This document shows positions 8,924 to 18,765 of a DNA stretch of 64,000 nt, one piece after another. Every line of letters starts with the position of its first letter. The first letter of the stretch is position 1. The stretch lies in NCBI RefSeq assembly GCF_900176075.1, contig NZ_FWWV01000006.1, positions 1-64,000 of the forward strand, read 5' to 3'. Position numbers and translations under genes: made by a program. Source of the DNA: Pasteurella testudinis DSM 23072. GTDB lineage: Bacteria; Pseudomonadota; Gammaproteobacteria; Enterobacterales; Pasteurellaceae. The notes below the pieces were generated by a model that was given only the letters and a program-made list of their open reading frames with translations, was not told the origin of the DNA and ran no database searches.

Positions 8924-11900
8924 TCATTCAGAAAAGTGGCGGAGGTAGATAGCTTCGATGACTTTCTTTGGTCGGTAGCCGTAAGCACCGATTTTGTTCG
9001 GGTCAAGTGTACGCCCGATGAGGTCTTCGATAGCTTGCAGATACTGCAATATTTTTTTTGCATTCGGCGTGTTCGCCTTGCCGTTGACAAGGTCGTTATA
9101 GCCGCGCTCCATGGTTCGTGCTTGTTGGCGTTTGCTGTCGGTTCCGAAAATACGGCGGCGTTCCGCACCCACAATCATCTTGTCAAGGTCGGTTTTGATA
9201 TTGACGTACCCGGTTTTTGGGTTCATGAACAGTTTCGCCGCGGCAGGGGAGACCGACTCGATTCGAGCAATAGTCGGACGTAGAACATTCGCCGCCGCAC
9301 GGATGTGCGCCAGTATTGCTTTGCCTTTTCGTACCGGCGGGCGTAACTGCGTACCGAGCAACCGTTCGTTGACCGCTCTTAAGTGTTCGTCGTACTTAGC
9401 CCGTTGTTCGGTGATTTGGTTCAAGAACGTTTTCTGTTCGACCGTGTTCACTTTCTGTTGGCGTCCGGTCAGTTTGGCGAAATCTGCTAACACTGTGTTG
9501 ATAATCTCAGCGATTTGCGTACCGATGCGTTTAAACTTAGTGTAGATTGCGCCGGCAAGGGTTGTTTTTCGGATTTTACTGTCGATGTTACCGCCCTCGT
9601 AGAACAGGTTTTCGACCATGTTCTGCGCATAGGAGTCGGCGAACGTTTCCACATCCAACTTGTCGCCTTTCAACGCGTTGGCGTAAAGCTCCTCAAACTT
9701 CGCCGTGGTATCAATCTCCACCGCACCGGCGTCAAATGCCGCGCGGTAATTGTCGAGGACAACGTGTCCAAGCTCGTGTCCGAGTGCCAACGCCCAGTTG
9801 ACGAGTTCGCGATTGTTGGCGTCATCTTTCAGTCGCGGCATGACTATATCAAAACGGATGCGCCCATCGACAGGGTCAACGGTCGATTCCACGCGAGAGT
9901 CGGCAAGTGTCGCCCCACTATCGAATACGATGTCGATATTGTGCGTTGCCGGCAGGTTGAGTTTGTTCAGTAACCCAGCAACCGATTCGTAGAAACGTTC
10001 GCGTACCGGGTTACTCCCGCTCTCATGTAACAACGCTATCGTGGTGGATAATCTCGTTCTTTTAACTTTGTTCGGGTCCGTTACGCGGGTAATTGTGTTA
10101 TCGACTTCCACACGCGCAGTGCGTTTGCCGAAATCTTTCGGAAGGTCTTTGACGAATTCTTGCGCCAACTGTGAAATGATTTCAGCCTCGGTCAACTCAA
10201 CATCTTTCAGACCGGTCATTTTTTCATACGCTTTCACAGCGTCCAGAGAGTATTTCGCGTCGGTGTCAGATTGCTCTGCCATCTGGTGTACATCGACTGA
10301 TGTTTGTAGCTTAAATACCCCTTTGTCAGCAAAATGCAGTGCCAGCACGCCGTTGTACTGGGCAACTAATGCGTTCACTTTTTCGAAGTTGTCAATCGGG
10401 TTTTCAACTACATGTTCGGCGACCACTTTACCGTCGACGATCTCAGTGACGTACAAGGTTTCAATCGGGTCAAACACGGTGCGGTAGATAATGTGCCGTC
10501 CGCCGCTGACATGATTCATGTTCAGATTAATCGTCGCACGGCGTTGTTTATGTACCAGTTTAGCGTCGGCGAGGGCTTCGAGCGGGGAGCGGTTAGCCTT
10601 TTCCGCAATACGTTCAGGGAATGATGAATTGATAGGGTCGGTGGTCTCAGGTACTCCGTCATCGTAGACGTCGACTCCCGACTGTTTGTTGACAAGGTCT
10701 CGTTCGCTACGGAGTGTCGTCTTATCGCCGAAGATTTGGGATAGCTCCTCATTACGCTTATAGTCGTTCGCCATCTCCCGTACTTGTCGCCGGGCTTGGT
10801 AGTACTGTTGCTGGATGTCACCGAGTCGTTTTTTTAATATGCCCGCGGTTCTACCGTCGATTAGCTCACTGCGAATACCGAGTTTCGCTTTACGGCTGTT
10901 GAGGACGACGTTTGACAGATATTCCGCGGTCACTTTTAGCGCTTCCGATAAATCGTGCATATGGGTGCGCGCGATGTCGATTTCGTCTTTGTCGATTGTA
11001 CGCCCCTCGTGGACAAAATCGCTGCTCAGTAAAACCTCGGCAAGTTCGGCGTAAGTCGCGAAAACATCGTCGACCCCATCCACGAGCTTTTCAAGGTTTT
11101 TCAGTTTCAACGCTTCGCGGACAATTGCACCCATATCACGTTTTACGACCGGGTCGCTTTCGCGAGGCATTTCTTTCCGTTGCTTCTGCCAGTCAGATAA
11201 TGCTTTCCGCTTCTCGTCCAGTTCAGCATGCAAACGTTTGATTTCCGCGTTTTCATAGGTTTTCACCGCAATTTCATTGCGCCGTTGTTCTAGCCCCGCG
11301 AGTTCTGTGTCAAGGGCGTCGCGGTCTTGTACAACGCCGCCGGATACCGGCGCGTCGGCAAGTTCACGCTTCACTCTGTCGGTATTGGCATCAACTTCGG
11401 CTAGCCCGTTTTCGCGTGCTACTTTGTTGACGGCCGTATAGAGGGTGTTTGACGCGGCGGCAACCTCGGCTTGGAGTCGTTCATTTTCGGCGACTATTTT
11501 GCGGTCACGTCGAATTCGGTCACGCGCGTTTTTTGCGTCTTTGCGATTGCCGAGAATGGAATCAGCGCTATCGAGTAGCTCTTTTAAATTGTTGAACGCC
11601 TCGTCGCGAGCCCGCTCAATTTTACGCGCATCGGTCCACAGATTGTTGCTTTCGAGTATTTGCTTTTGTACCGCACGATAGTCGCCCATCGTAACGTATC
11701 CGTCGGCAACACGGTAGATGATCTTGCTGTCAGGGAGGTTGCTGAACGCCTCGGAGACATCGGCGAATTTGCGTGTGCCACCGCCGTCGTACTGTGTCAA
11801 TACAGACATCATATCACTGACACTGCTCACAAGTAGTTGCGTCGGGGAACCTTGATATACTTTTTCATTGTCGACGACTATCTGTTTAAGTAACTTGACA

Positions 11901-14900
11901 AGATTAATCTTGCGTGTGGAGCCATCGATGTAATTAAGTTCGGCAACTTGAGAAACCGGCGTTCCATTACCGACATAACCGTAGCGGTCAACGATACGGT
12001 TGATGTTGTCAAGTTTAATATCCGCAGATACAGAAGCATCGCTCAGTAGTCCGGTGTCATTAAGTAATTCGATAACTTGCTCCGGCAGCATGTCGGCAAC
12101 CGGAGCCTCGTTGAGTTTGGCAACCGCTGTTTTTATCCCGTCAATGCCGACTTTCACCTGTGGGGTTTCAGTGACGATGTTCACCAGTTGCACCATATTA
12201 CTGCCACGTGTGAGATTATCTAACAGTTGTTCGTCACTGATTTTCTCACGGATGTCGCTTGCAATCTGGTGTTCGCGTTTGGTAAGTGTACCGCGCTCTG
12301 CGTGTTTGGAAACCGGATGACGTTTTGCGTTGCGGTATACAGCATGGTCGATTGCAGACAGCACTTCGCGCGCTTGTGTCGGGGTTACTCCGAACGAGTT
12401 CGCCATCGCTTGAATTTCATCATTGCTTGGGGTCAGGTATTGCTGGGCGATTTCGATTAACTTGGCTGATGTACCGTCCAGTACCGCCTCACGACCTTCT
12501 TGTGCTGTGCGAAGTGCGTCAGCGGATAGTTTGCGGATGCCGCCGCCAATTGCCGCCTGTCGCATTTGTTTGGTCAGCGCGGTTGTAGTGCGCTGTTTTT
12601 GCTGTTGTGCGTTACGCTCGATGACGTTACTAAGTCCGTCGCGGATGGCGTGAACCATCGGCTCAAACTCTGGCATATTAGTGCGGGTGTCGTTTTTCAG
12701 TGTTTTAATGTCGTCCGGCAGTACGTCGAGTAACGCCTCGTAAGTGCGGTACACTTTGAGTTTATCACCCTCTGTTTTCTTACCCGCGGCGACGTCTTCA
12801 ACTGCGCTTAACACCGCTTCAAGTCGGGCCACATTGTTCACATCAAAACCGTCGGTACGCGTTTTGACTTTTTCGCTTTGGATATTAACACCGTCAGCCA
12901 AATCCTGTTTATCGTTCTCGTCTACCGAACCAAAGCCTTCACCGTCACGAGCAACATCACGTGACCATAACAGGTGTAAGGATTCATCTTTGAATCGTTG
13001 CTCGTCCGCGGCAATGTCTTCTGGGGTTGCTACCACGCGCTCGTGCTGCGGCACAAAGTCTTTGCCGAGCTTCTCGTTACGGACGTTTTTACCTTCAACC
13101 GACTGGTCGACGGCAGTGTTCAACTTTTCGTGGACGCGCGACATCTTGTCGCTGTCAAGGCGACGCGCGTCGTCGTACCGCACTTCATGTTTAAAGTTGT
13201 CAATAAGGTAGGCGTCAGACAGCTTGTCTTGTATCGCGCGGGGGGAATATTTACCACCGGCGTAAGTTGCTGCAAACTCGTCAAGGGTCTTGGCATCGGT
13301 TGTCGCGACAGAGGCAAGCAGCGGCGCGTTGACATAGCGTCGGGTATATCGCTCAGTAATGTCGGCAACGGTGCGGGCGTCTTTCCTTTTGATAGCGCGG
13401 TTCAGCTCGGACAATACCCGGTCGGTATTCGCCCGCGCGTTACCGGCGTCCGCAGTAAGCGGGGTGATATCCGCAAATCCGGCGACCACCGCGCGTTGCA
13501 GAGTGCGGATAGCGCTTGTTTTTGCTGACTCGGAGCCGTGTTGGTCGCGTTTAAGGCGAGATTCTACCATCACATCGTCGACGGTTGCTTCAAGATTTGC
13601 GCCGTATGTTTTACCGGTGCGGTTTTCACTTCTGCGGGGTTCAGGGATGTCGTCATCACTAAAATAAAACTCGTCTGCGCGCCCGTATTCTTTTTCGATA
13701 CGGTCACGATAACTGCGTGCGTGTTCAAGCGCTGTTTGCTCCTCTTGCGGGGTAAGTTTCGCGTTGTAATCAACCTTTTCACCACGTAGCCGAGCCGCGC
13801 GCCGTTCAGCAACCGCGCTTTTCGACTCGATGTCTTTAGTATCAAAGGCGCGTTGCTTCTCCAACACGTGTGAATCGACAACCTGCAAGATACCCCGCTG
13901 CACCTCGTCGTTGTCCGCGACACGGTCGATAATATCGACCACCTGTTCAACTCGACCATTGTTAATCAGATAGCGCGCGTTAGCCGCCTCACTTTCGCTC
14001 AACGCCTCAAGTACAACGTCCTGTATCGGTTTGTACAACGCTTTCGGCATAGTTTTGTCACCGCGTAATGCGTGTTCAATAAGTCGGCGAACATTGTAAC
14101 CGTTACGGTTATTCCAGCCTTTCGCGACGGGTGCTTTAGGTTGCGGTTCGGGGAATAAAGCCGATTCTGCTCTGGCCGCTTGCGCTTGTTCTTTGGCGAA
14201 TGCCGCTTCTTCTTGTGCAAGGCGTTCTTTACCTTTTACTACTGCGTTGCGGATGCCATCACTCCATGTTTGGCTGCGTGCAGCGACACTGTCGTTGAGT
14301 GGTTCCGGCGCTGGGCGCTCTACGTCAGGGTAACTATCATCGAACGCAATATTTTCAGATTGCGTTACGTTTTTGCTAACCGGCTCTGTGGCCGCTTGTG
14401 GCGCGGGTTCGTGAGTTTCTTTAACTGCGTTTTGTTGCGCTGTAACCGCATGTGTGGCAGGTTCTGCCATAGGTGATGGTGCAACGTTCGAAAAACCTTG
14501 CTCATCCTCAATGTTCAGGTTCGGATTGTAGTTGCTTGCTTTACCTTTGAATACGTTACCGTCTACGTTCACTTGGACGGTTTCGTCGCCGGGTGCGTGG
14601 GTTTGGTTAGCCTCCGCCATTAACGTTTCTTGCTCTTTGCGCTCCGCGTCACGTTTTTGTTTACGTTCGTACAACCCTTTACCTGCATGGGATACCGCTC
14701 GACCCCCGCCACCAAATGCACCGCCAACCACTGCACCTGCCGCGAACGATTCGATTAAGCGGTCGCCGAGCGGGGCGAGCCTGTCAGTGTCGCCACCGGC
14801 CGCGATAACCCCACCTTCTTTTACCAACTCTTGTAAGGTTTCCGTCGAGCCTTCGACGATACCGCCGAGCGCAAGTCCGGATGTGAGGTCTCGCCCGACA

Positions 14901-15961
14901 CTTAATGCTTTCGCTTTGAGGGTGTTGTCGACAACCTCTTTCGACACTTCTTTGCCGATACCGAGCGGTTTCAACATGTTTTTGACACCGAACTCTAACC
15001 CAGCAACATCGAGTGCCGCCATTGCGCCGCCGGTTAGGAGCGCTGCGCCGCCAGCGTCCTCGACTCCCGCTTGTTGCATGGTTTCGTAAGCGTCACCGGT
15101 ATTTTGGGTGAACGCACTTGCTCCAGCTCCCGCACGGAGGCCGAGTTTCCAGCCCGTACCTAATGCGGCACTTGTACCACCGGTCGCTATGGCTGCACCG
15201 ATGTCGACAGCAAGACCGGGCAGTTGTTCGCCTAACCGTTCAACGATATAAGTTCCGACGTCACCGATAGAGTGGATATCATCAAGGGTTCCGACTTTAG
15301 TAGGGTTGTATTTCTGTTCGAGTTCGTTGTATGTAGCACCTTCTTCCCCCCACTGTTGTAGGGAGGCGGAGCCGATAAAATTACCTGCGGCGGCTGTAGC
15401 GCTGTAAAGGGAACCTTGTAATTGGTCAACCCCGCGAGCCAGTGATTTTGTGAATGTGTTTTTTGCACTAGTACTTTTTGGGGTGTGTACATATGGGTCA
15501 AAACCAAACATTTCCCGAGCATCGCCGTTTAGCAAGTTAAGTTTTTTATGTACACTATGTAAGTCGCGAACCTCACTGTCTTCGTCGTCGCGGCCCATCC
15601 AGCGGTTCATATCGCGGGTTATCGTAGCACGGCGTACATCGTCGGGCAGAAGAGAGCCAGCGTATTGCATTGGTGCGGCGATACCAGCACGAATAAGTTT
15701 TTCGTTACTGGTTAGCGCGCCGTCATTACTTTGCAATGTGCCGAGTTTACGTCCATACCCGCCGTGTTTATTGTTGATATTGACCGCCTGCGGAGTATTT
15801 TCAGCAACGGTCTGCGCTAAATATCCGCTAATAGACCACCCCTTGTCGCCGTGTGCTACTTCGGGGGTGTCAATCCCAGAAATACGTATATGGCGACCAT
15901 TGACTATTGCTGTATCGCCGTCGATAAAAATCGTATCCGCCAGTCTGTCTTTTGTATTCAT
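8924..15961 (-). CDS. Giant virion protein with N-terminal nuclease domain and HELGH metallopeptidase motif
   Basis: A 2,345-residue protein at the end of the late block. Residues 1-105 form a staphylococcal-nuclease (thermonuclease) domain: IDGDTAIVNGRHIRISGIDTPE followed by YGRKLG, which keeps the usual catalytic Arg, Glu and Arg. Around residues 200-400 there are Gly/Ala-rich hydrophobic stretches that may contact membrane. Long charged helical regions fill the middle. HELGHVVLD at about residue 2062 matches the HExxH zinc-binding motif of metallopeptidases. In short-tailed phages such giant late proteins are ejected with the DNA; that role is inferred from size and position. The ATG overlaps the stop of the 574-residue gene by four bases. 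Confidence 0.8.
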   Translation of the reverse strand: MNTKDRLADTIFIDGDTAIVNGRHIRISGIDTPEVAHGDKGWSISGYLAQTVAENTPQAVNINNKHGGYGRKLGTLQSNDGALTSNEKLIRAGIAAPMQYAGSLLPDDVRRATITRDMNRWMGRDDEDSEVRDLHSVHKKLNLLNGDAREMFGFDPYVHTPKSTSAKNTFTKSLARGVDQLQGSLYSATAAAGNFIGSASLQQWGEEGATYNELEQKYNPTKVGTLDDIHSIGDVGTYIVERLGEQLPGLAVDIGAAIATGGTSAALGTGWKLGLRAGAGASAFTQNTGDAYETMQQAGVEDAGGAALLTGGAMAALDVAGLEFGVKNMLKPLGIGKEVSKEVVDNTLKAKALSVGRDLTSGLALGGIVEGSTETLQELVKEGGVIAAGGDTDRLAPLGDRLIESFAAGAVVGGAFGGGGRAVSHAGKGLYERKQKRDAERKEQETLMAEANQTHAPGDETVQVNVDGNVFKGKASNYNPNLNIEDEQGFSNVAPSPMAEPATHAVTAQQNAVKETHEPAPQAATEPVSKNVTQSENIAFDDSYPDVERPAPEPLNDSVAARSQTWSDGIRNAVVKGKERLAQEEAAFAKEQAQAARAESALFPEPQPKAPVAKGWNNRNGYNVRRLIEHALRGDKTMPKALYKPIQDVVLEALSESEAANARYLINNGRVEQVVDIIDRVADNDEVQRGILQVVDSHVLEKQRAFDTKDIESKSAVAERRAARLRGEKVDYNAKLTPQEEQTALEHARSYRDRIEKEYGRADEFYFSDDDIPEPRRSENRTGKTYGANLEATVDDVMVESRLKRDQHGSESAKTSAIRTLQRAVVAGFADITPLTADAGNARANTDRVLSELNRAIKRKDARTVADITERYTRRYVNAPLLASVATTDAKTLDEFAATYAGGKYSPRAIQDKLSDAYLIDNFKHEVRYDDARRLDSDKMSRVHEKLNTAVDQSVEGKNVRNEKLGKDFVPQHERVVATPEDIAADEQRFKDESLHLLWSRDVARDGEGFGSVDENDKQDLADGVNIQSEKVKTRTDGFDVNNVARLEAVLSAVEDVAAGKKTEGDKLKVYRTYEALLDVLPDDIKTLKNDTRTNMPEFEPMVHAIRDGLSNVIERNAQQQKQRTTTALTKQMRQAAIGGGIRKLSADALRTAQEGREAVLDGTSAKLIEIAQQYLTPSNDEIQAMANSFGVTPTQAREVLSAIDHAVYRNAKRHPVSKHAERGTLTKREHQIASDIREKISDEQLLDNLTRGSNMVQLVNIVTETPQVKVGIDGIKTAVAKLNEAPVADMLPEQVIELLNDTGLLSDASVSADIKLDNINRIVDRYGYVGNGTPVSQVAELNYIDGSTRKINLVKLLKQIVVDNEKVYQGSPTQLLVSSVSDMMSVLTQYDGGGTRKFADVSEAFSNLPDSKIIYRVADGYVTMGDYRAVQKQILESNNLWTDARKIERARDEAFNNLKELLDSADSILGNRKDAKNARDRIRRDRKIVAENERLQAEVAAASNTLYTAVNKVARENGLAEVDANTDRVKRELADAPVSGGVVQDRDALDTELAGLEQRRNEIAVKTYENAEIKRLHAELDEKRKALSDWQKQRKEMPRESDPVVKRDMGAIVREALKLKNLEKLVDGVDDVFATYAELAEVLLSSDFVHEGRTIDKDEIDIARTHMHDLSEALKVTAEYLSNVVLNSRKAKLGIRSELIDGRTAGILKKRLGDIQQQYYQARRQVREMANDYKRNEELSQIFGDKTTLRSERDLVNKQSGVDVYDDGVPETTDPINSSFPERIAEKANRSPLEALADAKLVHKQRRATINLNMNHVSGGRHIIYRTVFDPIETLYVTEIVDGKVVAEHVVENPIDNFEKVNALVAQYNGVLALHFADKGVFKLQTSVDVHQMAEQSDTDAKYSLDAVKAYEKMTGLKDVELTEAEIISQLAQEFVKDLPKDFGKRTARVEVDNTITRVTDPNKVKRTRLSTTIALLHESGSNPVRERFYESVAGLLNKLNLPATHNIDIVFDSGATLADSRVESTVDPVDGRIRFDIVMPRLKDDANNRELVNWALALGHELGHVVLDNYRAAFDAGAVEIDTTAKFEELYANALKGDKLDVETFADSYAQNMVENLFYEGGNIDSKIRKTTLAGAIYTKFKRIGTQIAEIINTVLADFAKLTGRQQKVNTVEQKTFLNQITEQRAKYDEHLRAVNERLLGTQLRPPVRKGKAILAHIRAAANVLRPTIARIESVSPAAAKLFMNPKTGYVNIKTDLDKMIVGAERRRIFGTDSKRQQARTMERGYNDLVNGKANTPNAKKILQYLQAIEDLIGRTLDPNKIGAYGYRPKKVIEAIYLRHFSE
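8934..8945. other. attL core, 12-bp direct repeat
   Basis: AAGTGGCGGAGG is identical to 57338-57349, where it is the CCA end and 3' acceptor strand of tRNA-Ser. Here it lies within the last codons of the giant virion gene (stop at 8924-8926). It is the only copy of the tRNA end noticed near the integrase-distal edge of the phage block. The short length means the assignment needs confirmation. Confidence 0.65.
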
Positions 15962-17682
15962 CGAGCAAACCCTTTATCTGCAATCAGTTTTACGTAATCA
16001 ATAAGCGCTCTGGTATCCTTTTCGCCATTTTCTACCATAAGGCTCACCGCGGTATTGAGGACGCGTGGGGTGGAGTAGCGACTACCCATAGACCGTATCT
16101 CTTTAAATGTGTCACTAATAATCAACGCGTCATCTTTGAAGTTATGTTTGTTCCTCTGCAACCCGAATATACCGGCCGCAGGGTCTTCGATACCGTTAAA
16201 GGTCATATATTGGGCTACTTCAGCGGACATTGTTTTCAATGCTGGGTCACCACGATCTTTTTCCGTGAGAGTGGTGCCATCATTTAAGTAAGCAACAACG
16301 TTGTAAGCGTTCGTTTGTGCCTTACCTTTATAGTCTTTACCGACATTATCCGACGCAATCTGCGCGACTTCTTTGCCAAAGCTATTGATGTCTTTCCATG
16401 AGACCTGATTACCTACAGACGCGGCATTTTTAGCGCCATCTTGCCACGCTTGCGCACGACCTTTTGCCTCTGCGTCTTTTTTAGCAAGCATTTCGCTGTA
16501 AACTTCGACCGCACCATCGGCAAGCGACAGCCCGGTTTCTCGGATAGCTTCGGCGTAACCAATCGCCTGTTTACGGGCAGAAGCACCGCCTGTTTTTGCA
16601 ATGCTGGCAAGTTGCGCAAGGTCGTTCTTCGCGGCGTTTACCCGACGCTCGTCAGCTGCAACAGCTTGTTGTTCTCTACTAATGCTACTGGCGGTAGCGG
16701 CGTCCTGCCGAATACTCGCAAGACTATGGTCAGTACCGAGTACGGTGTTAGTCGCGGCAGGGGCGGCAGCGACGGCAGAAGCAAGTGTGGCCGAAGCGCT
16801 GCCGGCTTTTGAAGAATCGGAGTTAACGTATGCAGGGTTTAGTGTTTTCTGTGCGCCCCGGTCGAATATCGGTTGGGTCGCACCGAAAGTACCGCGTTGT
16901 CTCTTGGCGTTCTCTGCCGCCTGTTTACCGGCGATATTGGCAGAATCAGTAAGGTAGTGTTTCACCCCCTCGCTATTTTCGTATAGTGCGGTAACTTGTG
17001 CAGGGGTCAGTTTATCCGCACCAACGACGGGTGCGGTTGTTATACCGCCATCGCCATTACGAAAACTGGTGATTACTCCGAACGTACCATCACCGTTTTT
17101 TACCATGTCAACGCGCACATCATCACTGTTAATGCCAAGATTTTTGGGGTTGAAACCGGTCTCGCGGGAAATTAACGCTCCGGCGTTTCCAGAGTTCTGA
17201 ACCAATTTACCTTCGCCAATACTACCGACGATCTCGTCGTCGTGGATACCGGACACTCTGCCGGCAGTGTTAAGTGAAACGCCATCTTTTAACCCGAGTT
17301 GACCGCCAATAGCACCACCGAAACCGTTAGCCATGTTGATAAGCTGAATGTCAGACTCGCGCTCGGCCTCATCCCGTGCAAGTGCGTCATAGTACTTGCG
17401 TGCGCTAAGGTTATGATTAGCCCAACCGAGCGCGTTCGTGGCTTGTCGGCTGCGACGGGTCTCAGCTAAAACGTCGCGTTTATGCGACATATCGTCAGTG
17501 TGCCGGGTTTTATCAAACTCGTGCGAGGTCTGCCATTGTTGGTCTTTGACCGTATCACGGGATTTTTGGTAGTCCATATTCGCATCGAACTGCCGACGCT
17601 TATCTTCGCGGTCGGCGAACCCGAAGTAGAGGTTGGCAATGGCTTGTGCGCCTTGTAAACCCGCCAATAGTTTATTTGACAT
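15958..17682 (-). CDS. Internal virion protein (574 aa), unknown fold
   Basis: A 574-residue Ala/Ser/Asp-rich, mostly helical protein. The N-terminus MSNKLLAGLQGAQAIANLYF is followed by a highly charged segment (residues about 20-75), then a Gly-rich domain, an Ala-rich stretch and a helical C-terminal part. It sits between the PAPS-reductase-like gene and the giant virion gene and overlaps the latter by four bases, so the two are probably translated together. An internal core or ejection protein is the best guess from position and composition. No catalytic motif was seen. Confidence 0.6.
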   Translation of the reverse strand: MSNKLLAGLQGAQAIANLYFGFADREDKRRQFDANMDYQKSRDTVKDQQWQTSHEFDKTRHTDDMSHKRDVLAETRRSRQATNALGWANHNLSARKYYDALARDEAERESDIQLINMANGFGGAIGGQLGLKDGVSLNTAGRVSGIHDDEIVGSIGEGKLVQNSGNAGALISRETGFNPKNLGINSDDVRVDMVKNGDGTFGVITSFRNGDGGITTAPVVGADKLTPAQVTALYENSEGVKHYLTDSANIAGKQAAENAKRQRGTFGATQPIFDRGAQKTLNPAYVNSDSSKAGSASATLASAVAAAPAATNTVLGTDHSLASIRQDAATASSISREQQAVAADERRVNAAKNDLAQLASIAKTGGASARKQAIGYAEAIRETGLSLADGAVEVYSEMLAKKDAEAKGRAQAWQDGAKNAASVGNQVSWKDINSFGKEVAQIASDNVGKDYKGKAQTNAYNVVAYLNDGTTLTEKDRGDPALKTMSAEVAQYMTFNGIEDPAAGIFGLQRNKHNFKDDALIISDTFKEIRSMGSRYSTPRVLNTAVSLMVENGEKDTRALIDYVKLIADKGFAR

Positions 17683-18433
17683 TTGGACTCCTACAATCTA
17701 ATTCGTTAAACCCTAGTTGGATAGTGTCAGCCATGTATGACATTAAGCGTTCAATTTGACGACGGCGCTCGGCAGCTTTCTCAGGGTGGTGTTTCTCTAT
17801 CCATGCTTGATGCCCCTCGCCCCAGTACGCGGGGCAAGTAACACAGTCGATACCGGAGTTGGCGTACTCGTAAAACGAAGGTAAAATACCGCGCGCGTCG
17901 AGGAATGACATTACTTGTTCATCGCTCCAGTCGTAGATAGGGTAGGCGAGGGTGATTCCGCCACTTTTTTCGAGGTGGTTTACAGGAGTTTTTAGCTCCT
18001 CGACTTCGCGGCATCCTCGGATAAGCAGGTCGTACCCACTTTTTTCTACGAACTCCATCATCGGTATCATCGTCGTACGCGCGCAACAATCTAATTTACT
18101 TTGGATGTGGTAAGGCTTATTCGTACTTGCAGCCCAAATGGCTGCGGTTTCTTCACTACGAACCATTGGAGACGGTAGTCCAAATTCATCGCGGACAGCG
18201 AATGAATTCGATTTAATAACGTGTAGCCTTGCGCCAAATAACTTCGATATGTCACCAATACAACGGACAGTTTCTTCCGGGGCGTCACCGGTGTTCAGAT
18301 AGGCCACGTCGAAGCTCCGGCAGCCCTGCTCGATGAGAACGAATAACGCACAAAGGGAGTCGCGCCCGCCGGAAAGTTGGAATAACGGTTTTTTTGCTGC
18401 ATGTATAGCTTGGATTGTGGATTCTAAAAACAT
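17672..18433 (-). CDS. Phosphoadenosine-phosphosulfate-reductase-family protein
   Basis: A 253-residue PP-loop ATP-pyrophosphatase-type protein. The nucleotide-binding motif SGGRDS lies at residues 21-26, followed by AYLNTGDAPEETV. A CVTCPAYWGEGHQAWIEKHH segment near residue 205 has the Cys pair and His residues common in phage members of the family. Cellular relatives reduce PAPS to sulfite, and other relatives (DndC-type) act in DNA phosphorothioation. Phage copies have no settled function. It overlaps the next virion gene by 11 bases, so it is expressed with late genes, which argues against simple sulfur assimilation. Confidence 0.8.
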   Translation of the reverse strand: MFLESTIQAIHAAKKPLFQLSGGRDSLCALFVLIEQGCRSFDVAYLNTGDAPEETVRCIGDISKLFGARLHVIKSNSFAVRDEFGLPSPMVRSEETAAIWAASTNKPYHIQSKLDCCARTTMIPMMEFVEKSGYDLLIRGCREVEELKTPVNHLEKSGGITLAYPIYDWSDEQVMSFLDARGILPSFYEYANSGIDCVTCPAYWGEGHQAWIEKHHPEKAAERRRQIERLMSYMADTIQLGFNELDCRSPNVK

Positions 18434-18441
18434 ACATCTCC

Positions 18442-18744
18442 TTAGAGCATAACGCCCATCATAGCCAAACCTGCTACCATACCGACATTGGAATACGTCT
18501 GCTGTTTCTTCGCGGCTTTCGCATTCGCGGCCTGCTGCTGGCGAGCGGACTCGTTACCTGCGATACCGCTCAGTGTGCTGGCGGAGCCGGACTTCATCGC
18601 GTTGGTGGTGGCAATCAGGCGGTTTAGTGAGTCAACGTTGTTTTCGTACTGATTGACGCGCGCCGTATTGATATTTGCCGCATTACTTGATGCGGCGTCC
18701 ATACTGTTAAGTCCGGCCATCGCAATTCGTTGCGATGCGGTCAA
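18442..18744 (-). CDS. Small virion-type protein, C-terminal part of a gene split by TAA
   Basis: A frame of about 100 codons rich in Ala, Ser and Asn (AGLNSMDAASSNAANINTAR, then ARQQQAANAKAAKKQQT), ending in a short hydrophobic tail GMVAGLAMMGVML. The first possible start is a TTG at 18744 without a clear ribosome binding site. It is in the same frame as the 61-codon gene to its right and separated only by one TAA and seven codons. The composition is that of small helical virion proteins in phages with large ejected proteins. It may be the second half of one gene. Confidence 0.55.
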   Translation of the reverse strand: MTASQRIAMAGLNSMDAASSNAANINTARVNQYENNVDSLNRLIATTNAMKSGSASTLSGIAGNESARQQQAANAKAAKKQQTYSNVGMVAGLAMMGVML

Positions 18745-18765
18745 GTTTGTGCCGGCACGCGATAG

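Noticed and set aside
9111-15089. Many open frames of 60-185 codons on the + strand across the giant virion gene
   Set aside because: They lie opposite one continuous protein-coding frame of high GC third positions, have low-complexity translations and no ribosome binding sites or family matches.
8924-15961. The giant protein as an N4-type virion RNA polymerase
   Set aside because: The coat is N4-gp56-like and the protein is very large, but no single-subunit RNA polymerase motifs were found by eye.
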